DNA of 64,000 bases from Actinophytocola sp963826035 (GTDB lineage Bacteria; Actinomycetota; Actinomycetes; Mycobacteriales; Pseudonocardiaceae): NCBI GenBank assembly GCA_963826035.1, contig CAWGVZ010000010.1:1426001-1490000 (forward strand). Direction: 5' to 3'. Below the pieces are notes generated by a model. It had not been told where the DNA came from and ran no database searches. It saw nothing but the letters and a program-made list of their open reading frames with translations. Each line of letters opens with the position of its first letter. Position 1 is the first letter of the stretch. Below are positions 49,307 to 57,442 of the stretch, in pieces. The position numbers and the translations under genes were made by a program.

Positions 49307-50871
49307 GGCAGCGTGTCCAGGTGCGGCGCGACCGTGCGCGCGAAGTTGTTGCCGTTGCTGACATCCCAGTTGATCGACCACGTCATGGCGCCGCGGATCT
49401 CGGGATAGGTGCGCGGTGGCCGGAAACTGCCGCAGTTGGCGGCGCGGGCCAGGCAGTCCAGCGCGTTGTTCACCATGGACGGCGCGACGATCCCGCCGCC
49501 GGCCGCACCCGGCCCGGCCGGCAGGCCGAGCGCCACCTGGTCTGGCCGCAGCCCGTTCTCCAGCTGGATGCACGCGAGCGCGGTCATGAAGTTGACGGTG
49601 CCCTGGCTGTATGCCTGCGACTGGTCGCAGCCGAGCATGGAACCCGAGTTGTAGAACTGGGTGTGCACGACCGTGAGGATGTCGCGGATGTCCAGCGCCA
49701 GGCGGAAGTACGAGCCGCCGGTCGACTGCATGTCGATCGTCTGCGGCGCCATGGTGATGATCAGGCCGGCGCCGACCTGGCCGCGGAGGTTGCGCAGCGC
49801 CTGGCCCATGTAGGTCGGGTTGAGGCCGTTCTCCAGGTCGATGTCGACGCCGTCGAAGCCGTACTCGGTCATGATCGACCGGACGCTGTTCGCGAAGTTG
49901 GTGGCCGACGCGGAATCGCCGACCGTCACCCGGCCCGCCTCGCCGCCCACCGACAGGATCACCTTCTTGCCACGGGACTTCAGCGTCGCCACGTCGGCCT
50001 TGAACTGCTCGTTCGTGTAGCCGCCGAGGGCGGCGGAAAGGCCGGCGTCGACGCCGAAGGTGACGGCACCCGGGGTGCTGGCGGCCTCGGCGAACGCGAC
50101 GGCCACGAGGTCGTACTCGTTGGGGACGGCGGAAAGCCGCAGCTCGGTGGCCGGGTTGACGAAGTTGTGCCAGTAGCCGGTGAGGAAGTGGCGCGGCAGG
50201 TCGGCCTGCTGGCAGCCGGTGGTGGTGCCGGTGACCGGCGCGCTGCGTGGCGACTCGCCCTGCGCGTTGTACGCGGCGACCGTGTAGGTGCGGCTCGTGC
50301 ACGCGGGCAGGCCGGAGAACGTGGTGGTGGTGCCGGTGACCGTGGTGCGCAGGGCGGTGCCCTCGTAGACGCGGTAGCCGGTGACCGGCGCGGGGCTCGC
50401 GTTCCAGCCGAGCGTGATGCTGCCAGCCGTGGTGGCCGTGACCCGGACGCTGCCCGGGGTGGCCGGCACGCCGGGCTGCGGACCTGGTCCCCCGCCGCAG
50501 TCGGCGCCGTTGATCCGGCAGTTCGCCGGGGCGCCCGAACCGGCGCCGAGGAAGCCGAAGCTGGCCGACGCGCCCGGCGCGACGGCTCCGTTGTACTCGC
50601 GGTTGGCGAACGTGTGGTGGTTGCCGCTCGAGGTGAGCAGGGCGTCCCAGTAGGTGCCGACGGTGGTGCCGGCCGGCACGTCGAACTCGACGCGCCAGCT
50701 GGTGATCGGCGCGGTGCCGGTGTTGGTGATCGTGTACCGCCCCTCCCAGCCGGATCCCCAGTCGGAGACCTTCGTGAAGGTGGCGGTCTCGCCGGCCGCG
50801 GCCGCCGGGACGGCGGTGCCGGCCAGGCCGAGTAACAGCAGGAAGACGGCGAGGACAAGGCGACGGGCCAT
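49303..50871 (-). CDS. Secreted GH18 chitinase with CBM2 and FnIII domain
   Basis: A 522-residue protein. Signal peptide (RRLVLAVFLLLLGLAGTAVPAAAA), CBM2-type domain (about 26-115: FTKVSDWGSGWEGRYTITNTG, ITSWRVEFDVPAG), linker, FnIII (about 135-220), then GH18 with VILSVGGEAG and DGVDIDLE (340-347), the catalytic motif. ATG 50871 has GGAGG upstream and is preferred to ATG 50895. Two dre-like boxes lie upstream. It leads a two-chitinase operon with the GTGA-coupled second enzyme; the two carry different binding modules, so they may target different chitin forms. Confidence 0.94.
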   Translation of the reverse strand: MARRLVLAVFLLLLGLAGTAVPAAAAGETATFTKVSDWGSGWEGRYTITNTGTAPITSWRVEFDVPAGTTVGTYWDALLTSSGNHHTFANREYNGAVAPGASASFGFLGAGSGAPANCRINGADCGGGPGPQPGVPATPGSVRVTATTAGSITLGWNASPAPVTGYRVYEGTALRTTVTGTTTTFSGLPACTSRTYTVAAYNAQGESPRSAPVTGTTTGCQQADLPRHFLTGYWHNFVNPATELRLSAVPNEYDLVAVAFAEAASTPGAVTFGVDAGLSAALGGYTNEQFKADVATLKSRGKKVILSVGGEAGRVTVGDSASATNFANSVRSIMTEYGFDGVDIDLENGLNPTYMGQALRNLRGQVGAGLIITMAPQTIDMQSTGGSYFRLALDIRDILTVVHTQFYNSGSMLGCDQSQAYSQGTVNFMTALACIQLENGLRPDQVALGLPAGPGAAGGGIVAPSMVNNALDCLARAANCGSFRPPRTYPEIRGAMTWSINWDVSNGNNFARTVAPHLDTLP

Positions 50872-50919
50872 GACGACCTCCGAAACGCACGGCATGCAGG
50901 GGGTTGCCGTGAGGTGTCT

Positions 50920-50935
50920 ATTTGTCTAGACCAAT
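50920..50935. promoter_or_regulatory. DasR-like responsive element 1 (chitinase operon)
   Basis: ATTTGTCTAGACCAAT agrees with A(C/G)TGGTCTAGACCA(C/G)T at 13 of 16 positions, 49 bp upstream of the chitinase ATG. Confidence 0.65.
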
Positions 50936-50942
50936 CGGGCCG

Positions 50943-50958
50943 TGTTGTCTAGTCCACC
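50943..50958. promoter_or_regulatory. DasR-like responsive element 2 (chitinase operon)
   Basis: TGTTGTCTAGTCCACC is a weaker match (12 of 16) to the same box, starting 23 bp from the first. Paired direct repeats of this kind are a known feature of Streptomyces chitinase promoters. Confidence 0.55.
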
Positions 50959-51005
50959 AGCAACACAACTTGCCTGTACCCCTCATGGGGGGTATATAAG
51001 GGGTT

Positions 51006-51863
51006 ATGTCAAGATCGTTGCTCCTCGCCACCGGTGACACCATCGCCCAGCAGCCGCGACTCGCGCGCGTGGCAACCGGCGCCGACCTGCTGGCCCGGGT
51101 GTCCGCGGCTGACGTCGAGGTCGAGGACGTGCTGGCCGAACCGAGTTGGGACACCTCACCGGCGACCATGCTCGCGATCGCCCGGCGGGTGCGCACGGCG
51201 CTGCGCGAGGACGGGTTCGACGGCGTGGTGGTCACCCACGGCGTGGACACCATGGCGGAGACGGCTTTCCTGACGGAACTGGTGGCTGGCAAGGGCGCGA
51301 TCGTGTTCACCGGCGCCGTCCGCTACCTGGACGACCCTTCCCCCGACGGCCCGCGCAACCTGTCGGACGCGCTGGCCGCGGCGCGCGTGGTGCGGAGCAC
51401 GGCCATCTGCCTTGGCGGCGAGCTGCACGCGCCGCGGTGGGCGACGTTCACGGGCGACGGTTTCTCGTCACGCTCGCTACTGACGGACGACGGCGTCCCC
51501 GATCTCCCGGCCGCGCCCGGCGAACCGGAGTCGAACGTCGCGCTGATCAAGACCTATCCGGGCATGCCGGACGCACTGCTGCGAACCGCGGTGGACCTGG
51601 GCGCACGCGGGATCGTGCTGGAGGGCACCGGCTCGGGGAACGTACCGGTGGAACTGTTCACCACGATCGCCGAACTGTCCGAATGGGACATTCCAGTAGT
51701 AATCGCGTCCCGCGCGAACCACTCGGGCGACCCAGGCCTGGCAGCAGCGGTAGGCGCGATCGGCTCCGGCGGCCTCCCCCCAGACCAGGCCCGCGTGGCA
51801 CTCATGGTGGCCCTAGCAGCCGGCGGAGCAACGGAGGCCCGCCACTGGTTCGCCCACCTGTAA
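51006..51863 (+). CDS. Asparaginase
   Basis: A 285-residue cytoplasmic amidohydrolase of the type I/II asparaginase family. The first active-site loop is LLLATGDTIAQQ (Thr nucleophile; usual ATGGTIA, with Gly replaced by Asp), the second is GVVVTHGVDTMAETAFLTEL, carrying the catalytic Thr-Asp-Lys-type residues (HGxDTMxET). No signal peptide is visible, so the enzyme should be cytosolic. It is shorter than typical type II enzymes (about 320-350) and may lack part of the C-terminal domain. It is divergent from the chitinases. Confidence 0.87.
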   Translation: MSRSLLLATGDTIAQQPRLARVATGADLLARVSAADVEVEDVLAEPSWDTSPATMLAIARRVRTALREDGFDGVVVTHGVDTMAETAFLTELVAGKGAIVFTGAVRYLDDPSPDGPRNLSDALAAARVVRSTAICLGGELHAPRWATFTGDGFSSRSLLTDDGVPDLPAAPGEPESNVALIKTYPGMPDALLRTAVDLGARGIVLEGTGSGNVPVELFTTIAELSEWDIPVVIASRANHSGDPGLAAAVGAIGSGGLPPDQARVALMVALAAGGATEARHWFAHL

Positions 51864-51879
51864 CCCCGCATGTTCCCAC

Positions 51880-52026
51880 TTCCCACACCCGAGATCGCGG
51901 TTCCCACACCCGAGATCGCGGTTCCCGCACGCGAGATCGCGGTTCCCGCACGCGAGATCGCGGTTCCCGCACCCGAGATCGCGGTTCCCGCACGCGAGAT
52001 CGCGGTTCCCGCACGCGAGTTCGCGG
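51880..52026. repeat. Seven tandem copies of a 21-bp unit
   Basis: TTCCC(A/G)CAC(C/G)CGAGATCGCG followed by G repeats at 51880, 51901, 51922, 51943, 51964, 51985 and 52006 without spacers; the last copy reads GAGTTCGCGG. The array lies just after the asparaginase gene. Open frames through it (REPRSRV repeated) are products of the periodicity, not a gene. Confidence 0.93.
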
Positions 52027-52052
52027 CGAGCGCCCGGCGCGCAAACCCGTCA

Positions 52053-52112
52053 GTTCGGTACGACTCGCTGTCCGTTCGGTACGACTCGCTGTCGGCTCGG
52101 TACGACTCGCGG
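52053..52112. repeat. Second 21-bp tandem repeat array (three copies)
   Basis: GTTCGGTACGACTCGCTGTC plus one base repeats at 52053, 52074 and, in part, 52095. The unit differs from the upstream array but has the same 21-bp length and also contains ACTCGC. It ends 5 bp before the stop of the next gene. Confidence 0.85.
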
Positions 52113-52117
52113 CTTAC

Positions 52118-53431
52118 CTAGCCGGTGACCCGGTAGACGGCCAGGGATTCACCCTCCTCGTCCCGCTTGGTACTGACGAGCAGAAGGTCGCCGGTCATCG
52201 CGAGGAGCTCACCCGGGGGCTTTTCGTCGATCACGTTTCCGGTCCGGTCGATCGTGACGATCGACGGCTCCCGCCGGAGGATATCCACCGAGATCCGGCC
52301 CTCGACGACCGAAAGCAATGATGTGTGCTCTTCGAGCGGCACGGTCATCACCGCCTGGTCCGCCGGCCGGAAGGTCACGAGTTGCGGCCCGCGCGTCAGC
52401 GGGTCCGCCCGGCACGCCACCAGCGTCGCGTCGGCCACGCAGAATCCGGGGTCCGCCTCGGGGAGCGTCGCGACTTCGCGGCCGGTGGCGGCGTCCAGTA
52501 CCCGAACGACCTCGTTGTCCCCCGACTCGTCGTTCGTCACGACCACGACCACGTCGCCGGCGGCGTGCACCAGGTGGGCGACGGGGTACCGGTCGGCAAG
52601 GCTCCACTTGGGCTGCCCGGTGGCCAGGTCCAGCGCGGTAACCGTGCCGGGTCCAGTGAAGCCGGGCGGTATCGGCTTGTCCGTCGAAAACAGTGCGACG
52701 CCGCCGGCGATGGCATGCGGCCACGCACCCTGGTGTTCCCACTTCCGCTGCCCGGTGGCGACATCCAGGGCCAGCACCCGCACCTGCCCGACGTCGTCCG
52801 GATTGCCGAAGTTGGGCGCGACGCTGACCAGAGCCGTGGTGTCGTCCGCCGCCCACAGGTCCTGGTTCCAGTGCACCTGGTTCTGCCCACACCCCTCGGC
52901 CGGCGCGGTAGGTGCCCGCCACACGACGCCGCCGTTCTCGCCCGACAGCAACGCCAGACCCGGCTCGACCGGATCACACCCGAACACGTCGTAGCCGACC
53001 AGCACGCCGACGCCGTCACCGTGTCGCACCAAGAAGGGCAGCTGCTGGCTGGCGCTCGGGTCCAGGGCGACGTTCTGGCCCGGCAGCTCCGCCTCGTCGT
53101 GCTGTTCCCACAGCGCCGCGCCCGACTCGACGTCGAGGAGTTGGATGCCATCCTCCGTGCCGACCAACAGCCGACCGTCGCGCAGGCGGACGGTTCCCCC
53201 GTTGCGCAACAGCGTCACGTGCTCGGCCGTCCAGACGGGCTCGGACAGCGTCAGCGGGCCGAGTTCGGGCCGGGGCCGGGCCTCGGCCGGCGCCGGGTCC
53301 TCGTCCGAGCCGACCAGCAGCACCGCCAGGACGGAGGCCAGCACGACCACTGCCCCCAGTGCGATCAACAGCGGTGTACGGGCAGACTTCGGCGCCCCCT
53401 GGTTCACAAGCTTCCCCGTTCCCTCGGTCAC
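52118..53431 (-). CDS. Membrane-anchored PQQ-like beta-propeller protein
   Basis: A 437-residue protein. A short cytoplasmic N-terminus is followed by one membrane segment (TPLLIALGAVVVLASVLAVLLVG) and an extracytoplasmic propeller whose blades show the PQQ/WD-like pattern LLSGENGGVVWRAP, ALDVATGQRKWEHQGAW and ALDLATGQPKWSLADR. It is probably a surface binding or scaffold protein similar in fold to BamB; no enzymatic residues are evident. GTG 53431 overlaps the stop of the upstream gene (GTGA), so it is coupled to the large helical protein. Confidence 0.85.
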   Translation of the reverse strand: MTEGTGKLVNQGAPKSARTPLLIALGAVVVLASVLAVLLVGSDEDPAPAEARPRPELGPLTLSEPVWTAEHVTLLRNGGTVRLRDGRLLVGTEDGIQLLDVESGAALWEQHDEAELPGQNVALDPSASQQLPFLVRHGDGVGVLVGYDVFGCDPVEPGLALLSGENGGVVWRAPTAPAEGCGQNQVHWNQDLWAADDTTALVSVAPNFGNPDDVGQVRVLALDVATGQRKWEHQGAWPHAIAGGVALFSTDKPIPPGFTGPGTVTALDLATGQPKWSLADRYPVAHLVHAAGDVVVVVTNDESGDNEVVRVLDAATGREVATLPEADPGFCVADATLVACRADPLTRGPQLVTFRPADQAVMTVPLEEHTSLLSVVEGRISVDILRREPSIVTIDRTGNVIDEKPPGELLAMTGDLLLVSTKRDEEGESLAVYRVTG

Positions 53432-54819
53432 TGACCCGATTCGAGCCAGTCGTGAGCGTCTTTGATGGGCTTGTGGCCGCTGCCGCCCTCGAGCTCCTGG
53501 GCGTGTTTGGCCATGGAGGCCTCGATTTCCGCCTCGGTCCGCCCTATCTGGTCGGATGCGAGCGCCAGATGGGTGGCGCTCTCCTTGACCTCCCAGGCAA
53601 GGTCGGCGATGAGTCCTTCCGCCAGGTTGAGCAGTGCGGACCACGTGTCGTACGGCCCGTACTCCGTGTCCCAGGTGTTGAGTTGCGCGGGCCGGAACCA
53701 CGCACTCACGGCAAGGCTCCCGGTGTTGATCAGATCCGCGGCCTTGTTGAGCTCTTTCTCGATGGCCGGCATCGTGTCCGTGGCGAGGAAGTTCAGGGTC
53801 ACCAGGTTGACCGCCATGCCGTCGATCTGTGTCTCCGCGAGCACCTGCGGCGTCGGCAGGTCGAACGACCCACTGCGACCGCCGGTCACCGTACTCATCG
53901 CCGCCTTGACCTCACGGTCGATGACCCGCTCACGGTCTTTGATCGTCTCAGCCAGCTTCTCCAGCGCCGCCTTGGTGTTCCTGATGACGTCGTCCGGCTT
54001 GTCGCCGGCGAACTCGACCGGTGGCTTACTCGGCGAGTCCTTGATGCCCAGCAACGTCGCCAGCGGGTCCAGCGCCTCGCCGACCGTGCTCAGGATGAGC
54101 TTTGTCGGGCCAGGCACCATCTTGGCCAGACCAACCAACGCGGTGATGGTGCCGAGATCGAAGGCGCCGGCAGAACCCCGGTCCTTCATCGCCGCATGCA
54201 TCTTGTCGGCGATACCGAGAACATCCTCCCGCGCCTTGACCCAGATCTGCTGCTCGGCGACCAACGTCGCGACGGCGAGCACGACGACGGCGTACTGGCC
54301 GTGGATGACTGTGGGCAACGGCGTAACAAAATTCTGTTCGAACGTCAGGATCATCCTGCCGCCCATGTCGTCGTTCCCGATGCGCGACTGCAGGGTCTTG
54401 ATCTTGTCCAGTTCGATGTTGGGGACGTCGCCGACCTTGCCGCCCTGCACGGACATCGAAATGGTCCAAGCGGCGTCACGGAGGCTTTTCAGATTCGCCT
54501 CGCAGTCCTGCGGGTCGGGAATCGCCCGCCACCGGTCGAACACGGCCTGGATGGTGTCCTCGAAGTGCGCGTAGACATGCGACGCCGCATTGGTCCCCTC
54601 GCCGTATTCGAACGCATAATGCCTCGGCTGGCCCTCGAACAGGCATTCGCCGCCGGACCTCCGCCACGGCTTCCCCGGCGGCGTGATCTCCCAACCGTGC
54701 ATCAGGGAGTTCATGTAGTTGCCGCCGTGGCGGGTCCAGCCGAGGCTGTACATGTAGAAATCGATCGCCTCGTCGATAATCCGCTCGACGGTCTGGTCCA
54801 CCTGGTCTTCGAACGACAT
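53428..54819 (-). CDS. Large helical protein of unknown function (possible secreted ESX-like substrate)
   Basis: A 463-residue protein not recognised. No signal peptide is present. Most of it is helical, with long amphipathic stretches (VIRNTKAALEKLAETIKDRERVIDREVKAAMS, LNLAEGLIADLAWEVKESATHLALASDQIGRTEAEIEASMAKHAQEL). The tail ASDQIGRTEAEIEASM resembles the ends of WXG100/LXG-like secreted helical hairpins, but no WXG motif is clear. It is coupled by GTGA to a membrane-anchored propeller. GGGGGAG precedes the ATG. A type VII link is only a guess. Confidence 0.75.
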   Translation of the reverse strand: MSFEDQVDQTVERIIDEAIDFYMYSLGWTRHGGNYMNSLMHGWEITPPGKPWRRSGGECLFEGQPRHYAFEYGEGTNAASHVYAHFEDTIQAVFDRWRAIPDPQDCEANLKSLRDAAWTISMSVQGGKVGDVPNIELDKIKTLQSRIGNDDMGGRMILTFEQNFVTPLPTVIHGQYAVVVLAVATLVAEQQIWVKAREDVLGIADKMHAAMKDRGSAGAFDLGTITALVGLAKMVPGPTKLILSTVGEALDPLATLLGIKDSPSKPPVEFAGDKPDDVIRNTKAALEKLAETIKDRERVIDREVKAAMSTVTGGRSGSFDLPTPQVLAETQIDGMAVNLVTLNFLATDTMPAIEKELNKAADLINTGSLAVSAWFRPAQLNTWDTEYGPYDTWSALLNLAEGLIADLAWEVKESATHLALASDQIGRTEAEIEASMAKHAQELEGGSGHKPIKDAHDWLESGQ

Positions 54820-54880
54820 GCCACTCCCCCACTCAGATGCTGCTGAGGCTGGGCAGCGTACTACCGGATTCGCGCCGGGG

Positions 54881-55273
54881 TCAGGCGATTCGGCGGGAGA
54901 CCGCCGCGGCCAGGTCGGTGACCAGTTGGTGGAGGCGCTCCGGGCCGGCCGTGTGGTGCAGCGGGCCGCGGACCCGCAACGTGAGCCCGGCGACCGCCTC
55001 GCCGTTGCTGAGGATCGGCGCCGAGAAGTGCGCCCGGCCGCCCGTCGCGGACGCGCCGGAGACCAGCCGCTGCCACTCCGCGCTCAGGTGGTACCGCTCC
55101 GCGCGGCAGACGATGTCCAGCTCTTCCAACGTGCCGAGGATCCGCTGCACGGTGGTCCTGGGCAGCCCGGTGATGGCGGCCAGCCGCCCCAGGTCCAGGC
55201 CGTCCGGGCTGCCGGCCAGCAGCTCGAGCAGCTCGAACGCATTGCGGACCGACCGATTGGGTACCTGAGTCAT
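54881..55273 (-). CDS. Short IclR-family regulator
   Basis: A 130-residue protein, about half the usual IclR length. The HTH is complete (NRSVRNAFELLELLAGSPDGLDLGRLAAITGLPRTTVQRILGTLEELDIVCRAERYHLS). It is then joined directly to the closing part of the effector domain (HFSAPILSNGEAVAGLTLRVRGPLHHTAGPERLHQLVTDLAAAVSRRI). The roughly 100-residue middle of the ligand domain is absent. It is divergent from the transporter of the pyroglutamate operon and probably controls it. ATG 55273; the longer frame to 55399 crosses the promoter. Confidence 0.8.
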   Translation of the reverse strand: MTQVPNRSVRNAFELLELLAGSPDGLDLGRLAAITGLPRTTVQRILGTLEELDIVCRAERYHLSAEWQRLVSGASATGGRAHFSAPILSNGEAVAGLTLRVRGPLHHTAGPERLHQLVTDLAAAVSRRIA

Positions 55274-55296
55274 GGGCGCCACCCGCTTCCGGCGAA

Positions 55297-55315
55297 CGTT
55301 CCAGTTTCGAAACGT
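55297..55315. promoter_or_regulatory. Palindrome in IclR/transporter promoter
   Basis: CGTTCCAGTTTCGAAACGT contains the perfect palindrome GTTTCGAAAC (55304-55313) and a TTCCA half resembling IclR-type sites. It lies between the divergent IclR gene and the transporter. Confidence 0.4.
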
Positions 55316-55382
55316 AGTATTGCAGGATTGTTGAACGATATCTACCGTCTGGAGGCACCACCCTGCAGATGAGGAGTGCACG

Positions 55383-56693
55383 ATGACCGCTCCACACACC
55401 GCTCCAGATCGCCGGTCGCTGCGCCGGGCCTACACGGCAAGCCTGTCCGGCACGGCGCTCGAGTACTACGACTTCGCCGCCTACTCGGTCGCTGCGGCCA
55501 CGATCTTCGGCGACCTGTTCTTCCCGTCCGGCGACAAGCTGGTCGGCACCATGGCCGCGTTCTCCACCTACGCCATCGGCTATCTGGCCCGCCCGCTCGG
55601 CGGGTTCGTCTTCGGCCGGCTGGGCGACGTGATCGGCCGCAAGAAGGTTCTCGTCTACACCCTGCTGCTGGCGGGAATCGCGACGTTCCTCATCGGACTG
55701 TTGCCCACGCACGCGGCCATCGGCGGCTTCGCGGCCGTCATCCTCGTGGTGCTGCGCTTCGCCCAGGGCGTGGCGGTCGGCGGCGAGTGGGGCGGCGCCG
55801 TGCTGCTGTCCAGCGAGTACGGCGACCCCAACCGGCGCGGGTTCTGGGCGTCGGCCGCGCAGATCGGCCCACCGGCCGGCACCCTGCTGGCGAACGGCGT
55901 GCTGGCACTGCTCCCCATCGTGCTGGGCGACGAACAGTACGTCGCGTGGGGTTGGCGCCTGGCGTTCCTGCTGTCGGCCGTCCTTGTCGCTTTTGGACTG
56001 TGGATCCGCCTGCGGCTGGAGGAAACCCCTGTGTTCAAGCAGATCGCCGACCGGGGCGAGCGGCCGAGCGCGCCGGTGTCCGAAGTGGTCAACGAGGAGC
56101 GGCGGGCGCTGGTGGCCGGCATCCTCGTCCGGGTCTGTCCGGACGTCCTGTACTCGGTGTTCACCGTGTTCTCGTTGACCTACATCGTGAACGAGCTGGA
56201 CATGCCGAAGTCGGACGGCTCACTCGCCATCATGATCGGCTCGGCGTGTCAACTGCTGCTCATGCCCGCGTTCGGCGCGCTGTCGGACCGGATGAACCGG
56301 CGCAAGCTGTACCTGTACGGCACGATCGCCGCGGCCGTGTGGCCGTTCGTGTTCTTCCCGCTGATCAGCGGCGGCTCGTTCGCGTTGCTGGTGGTCGGGA
56401 TGGTGGTCGTCCTGGTGATCCACGCGATGCTCTATGGCCCGCAGGCCGCGTTGATCACCGAGCAGTTCAACCCGCGGCTGCGCTACACGGGCAGCTCGCT
56501 CGCCTACACTCTGGCCGGCGTGGTCGGCGGCGCGCCGGCCCCGCTGATCTGCACGGGGCTGCTGCTGTTGTTCGACAGCTGGCTCGCGGTGGCCGGATAC
56601 CTGGTAGTCACCGCCGTGCTGACCGCCATCGGGCTGAAACTCGCGAGGGACCCCCAACCGGAGGAGATCGAGGTGCTGGCGGTGAGCGGATAA
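55383..56693 (+). CDS. MHS-family MFS transporter (pyroglutamate or organic acid symporter)
   Basis: A 436-residue symporter of the metabolite:H+ symporter family, with twelve helices. The opening ASLSGTALEYYDFAAYSVAAATIFGDLFFP and the loop GRLGDVIGRKKVLVYTLLLAGIATFLIGLLP are typical of MHS/ShiA-like carriers. GEWGGAVLLSSEY is the mid-loop signature. GAGGAG precedes the ATG. TAA overlaps the PxpA start (TAATG). Genomic linkage with PxpA and PxpBC suggests pyroglutamate or a related acid as substrate (inference). Confidence 0.88.
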   Translation: MTAPHTAPDRRSLRRAYTASLSGTALEYYDFAAYSVAAATIFGDLFFPSGDKLVGTMAAFSTYAIGYLARPLGGFVFGRLGDVIGRKKVLVYTLLLAGIATFLIGLLPTHAAIGGFAAVILVVLRFAQGVAVGGEWGGAVLLSSEYGDPNRRGFWASAAQIGPPAGTLLANGVLALLPIVLGDEQYVAWGWRLAFLLSAVLVAFGLWIRLRLEETPVFKQIADRGERPSAPVSEVVNEERRALVAGILVRVCPDVLYSVFTVFSLTYIVNELDMPKSDGSLAIMIGSACQLLLMPAFGALSDRMNRRKLYLYGTIAAAVWPFVFFPLISGGSFALLVVGMVVVLVIHAMLYGPQAALITEQFNPRLRYTGSSLAYTLAGVVGGAPAPLICTGLLLLFDSWLAVAGYLVVTAVLTAIGLKLARDPQPEEIEVLAVSG

Positions 56694-57442
56694 TGGACCT
56701 GAACAGTGATGTGGGCGAGGGCTTCGGACCGTGGCCGATGGCCGACGACGACGCTCTGATCGAGTTGGTGACCAGCGCGAACATCGCGTGCGGCTTCCAC
56801 GCGGGCGACCCGAGAACCATGCGGCGCACCTGCGAAACCGCCGTACGGCACGGAGTGGCGGTCGGCGCACACGTCGGCTACCGCGATCTGGCCGGCTTCG
56901 GCCGGCGGTTCGTGGATGTCGAACCGGCGGAGCTGCGAGACGACGTGCTGTACCAACTCGGTGCCCTGCAAGGGATCGCGAACGCGGTCGGCACGCGCGT
57001 CGACTACGTGAAGCCGCACGGCGCGCTGTACAACACGATCGGCCGGCACGACGGCCAGGCCGGGGCGGTGGTCGACGCGGTCGGCCAGTTCGACCCGGCG
57101 CTGCCAGTGCTGGGGCTCCCCGGGAGCCGCTGGCTGGAGCTGGCCGCCGAGGCCGGCCTGCCGACGGTCACCGAGGCCTTCGCCGACCGGGCCTACACAC
57201 CCGAGGGAACCCTGGTGTCGCGGCGGCAACCGGGTGCCGTGCTGTCCGATCCGGACGAGGTGGCGGCGCGCTGCGTGCGGCTGGCGACCGAGGGCACGGT
57301 GGTGGCGGTCGACGGCACGGTGCTGAAGGTGGACGCGCGCTCGGTGTGCGTCCACGGCGACAGTCCCGGCGCGGTGCGGCTGGCTCGGGCGATCCGCACT
57401 GGACTGACGGAGGCCGGGGTGCGGTTGCGGAGCTTCGTGTGA
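56693..57442 (+). CDS. pxpA: 5-oxoprolinase subunit A (LamB/YcsF family)
   Basis: A 249-residue subunit. The start MDLNSDVGEGFGPWPMADDDALIELVTSANIACGFHAGDP is the family hallmark; VDYVKPHGALYN and RAYTPEGTLVSRRQPGAVL follow. PxpA with PxpB and PxpC hydrolyses 5-oxo-L-proline to glutamate using ATP. It starts 1 bp into the transporter stop and its TGA overlaps the GTG of the fused PxpBC, so all three genes are coupled. Confidence 0.94.
   Translation: MDLNSDVGEGFGPWPMADDDALIELVTSANIACGFHAGDPRTMRRTCETAVRHGVAVGAHVGYRDLAGFGRRFVDVEPAELRDDVLYQLGALQGIANAVGTRVDYVKPHGALYNTIGRHDGQAGAVVDAVGQFDPALPVLGLPGSRWLELAAEAGLPTVTEAFADRAYTPEGTLVSRRQPGAVLSDPDEVAARCVRLATEGTVVAVDGTVLKVDARSVCVHGDSPGAVRLARAIRTGLTEAGVRLRSFV

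Noticed and set aside
47555..50890. 1111-codon frame covering both chitinases
   Set aside because: The first half is an arginine-rich shadow of the upstream chitinase. Only the part from GTG 49306 is a real chitinase.
51802..52044. Repetitive reverse frame (REPRSRV units)
   Set aside because: It arises from the 21-bp DNA period, which is a multiple of three; there is no ribosome site and no conserved protein character.
51880..52112. CRISPR array
   Set aside because: Units follow each other without spacers and no cas genes are present.
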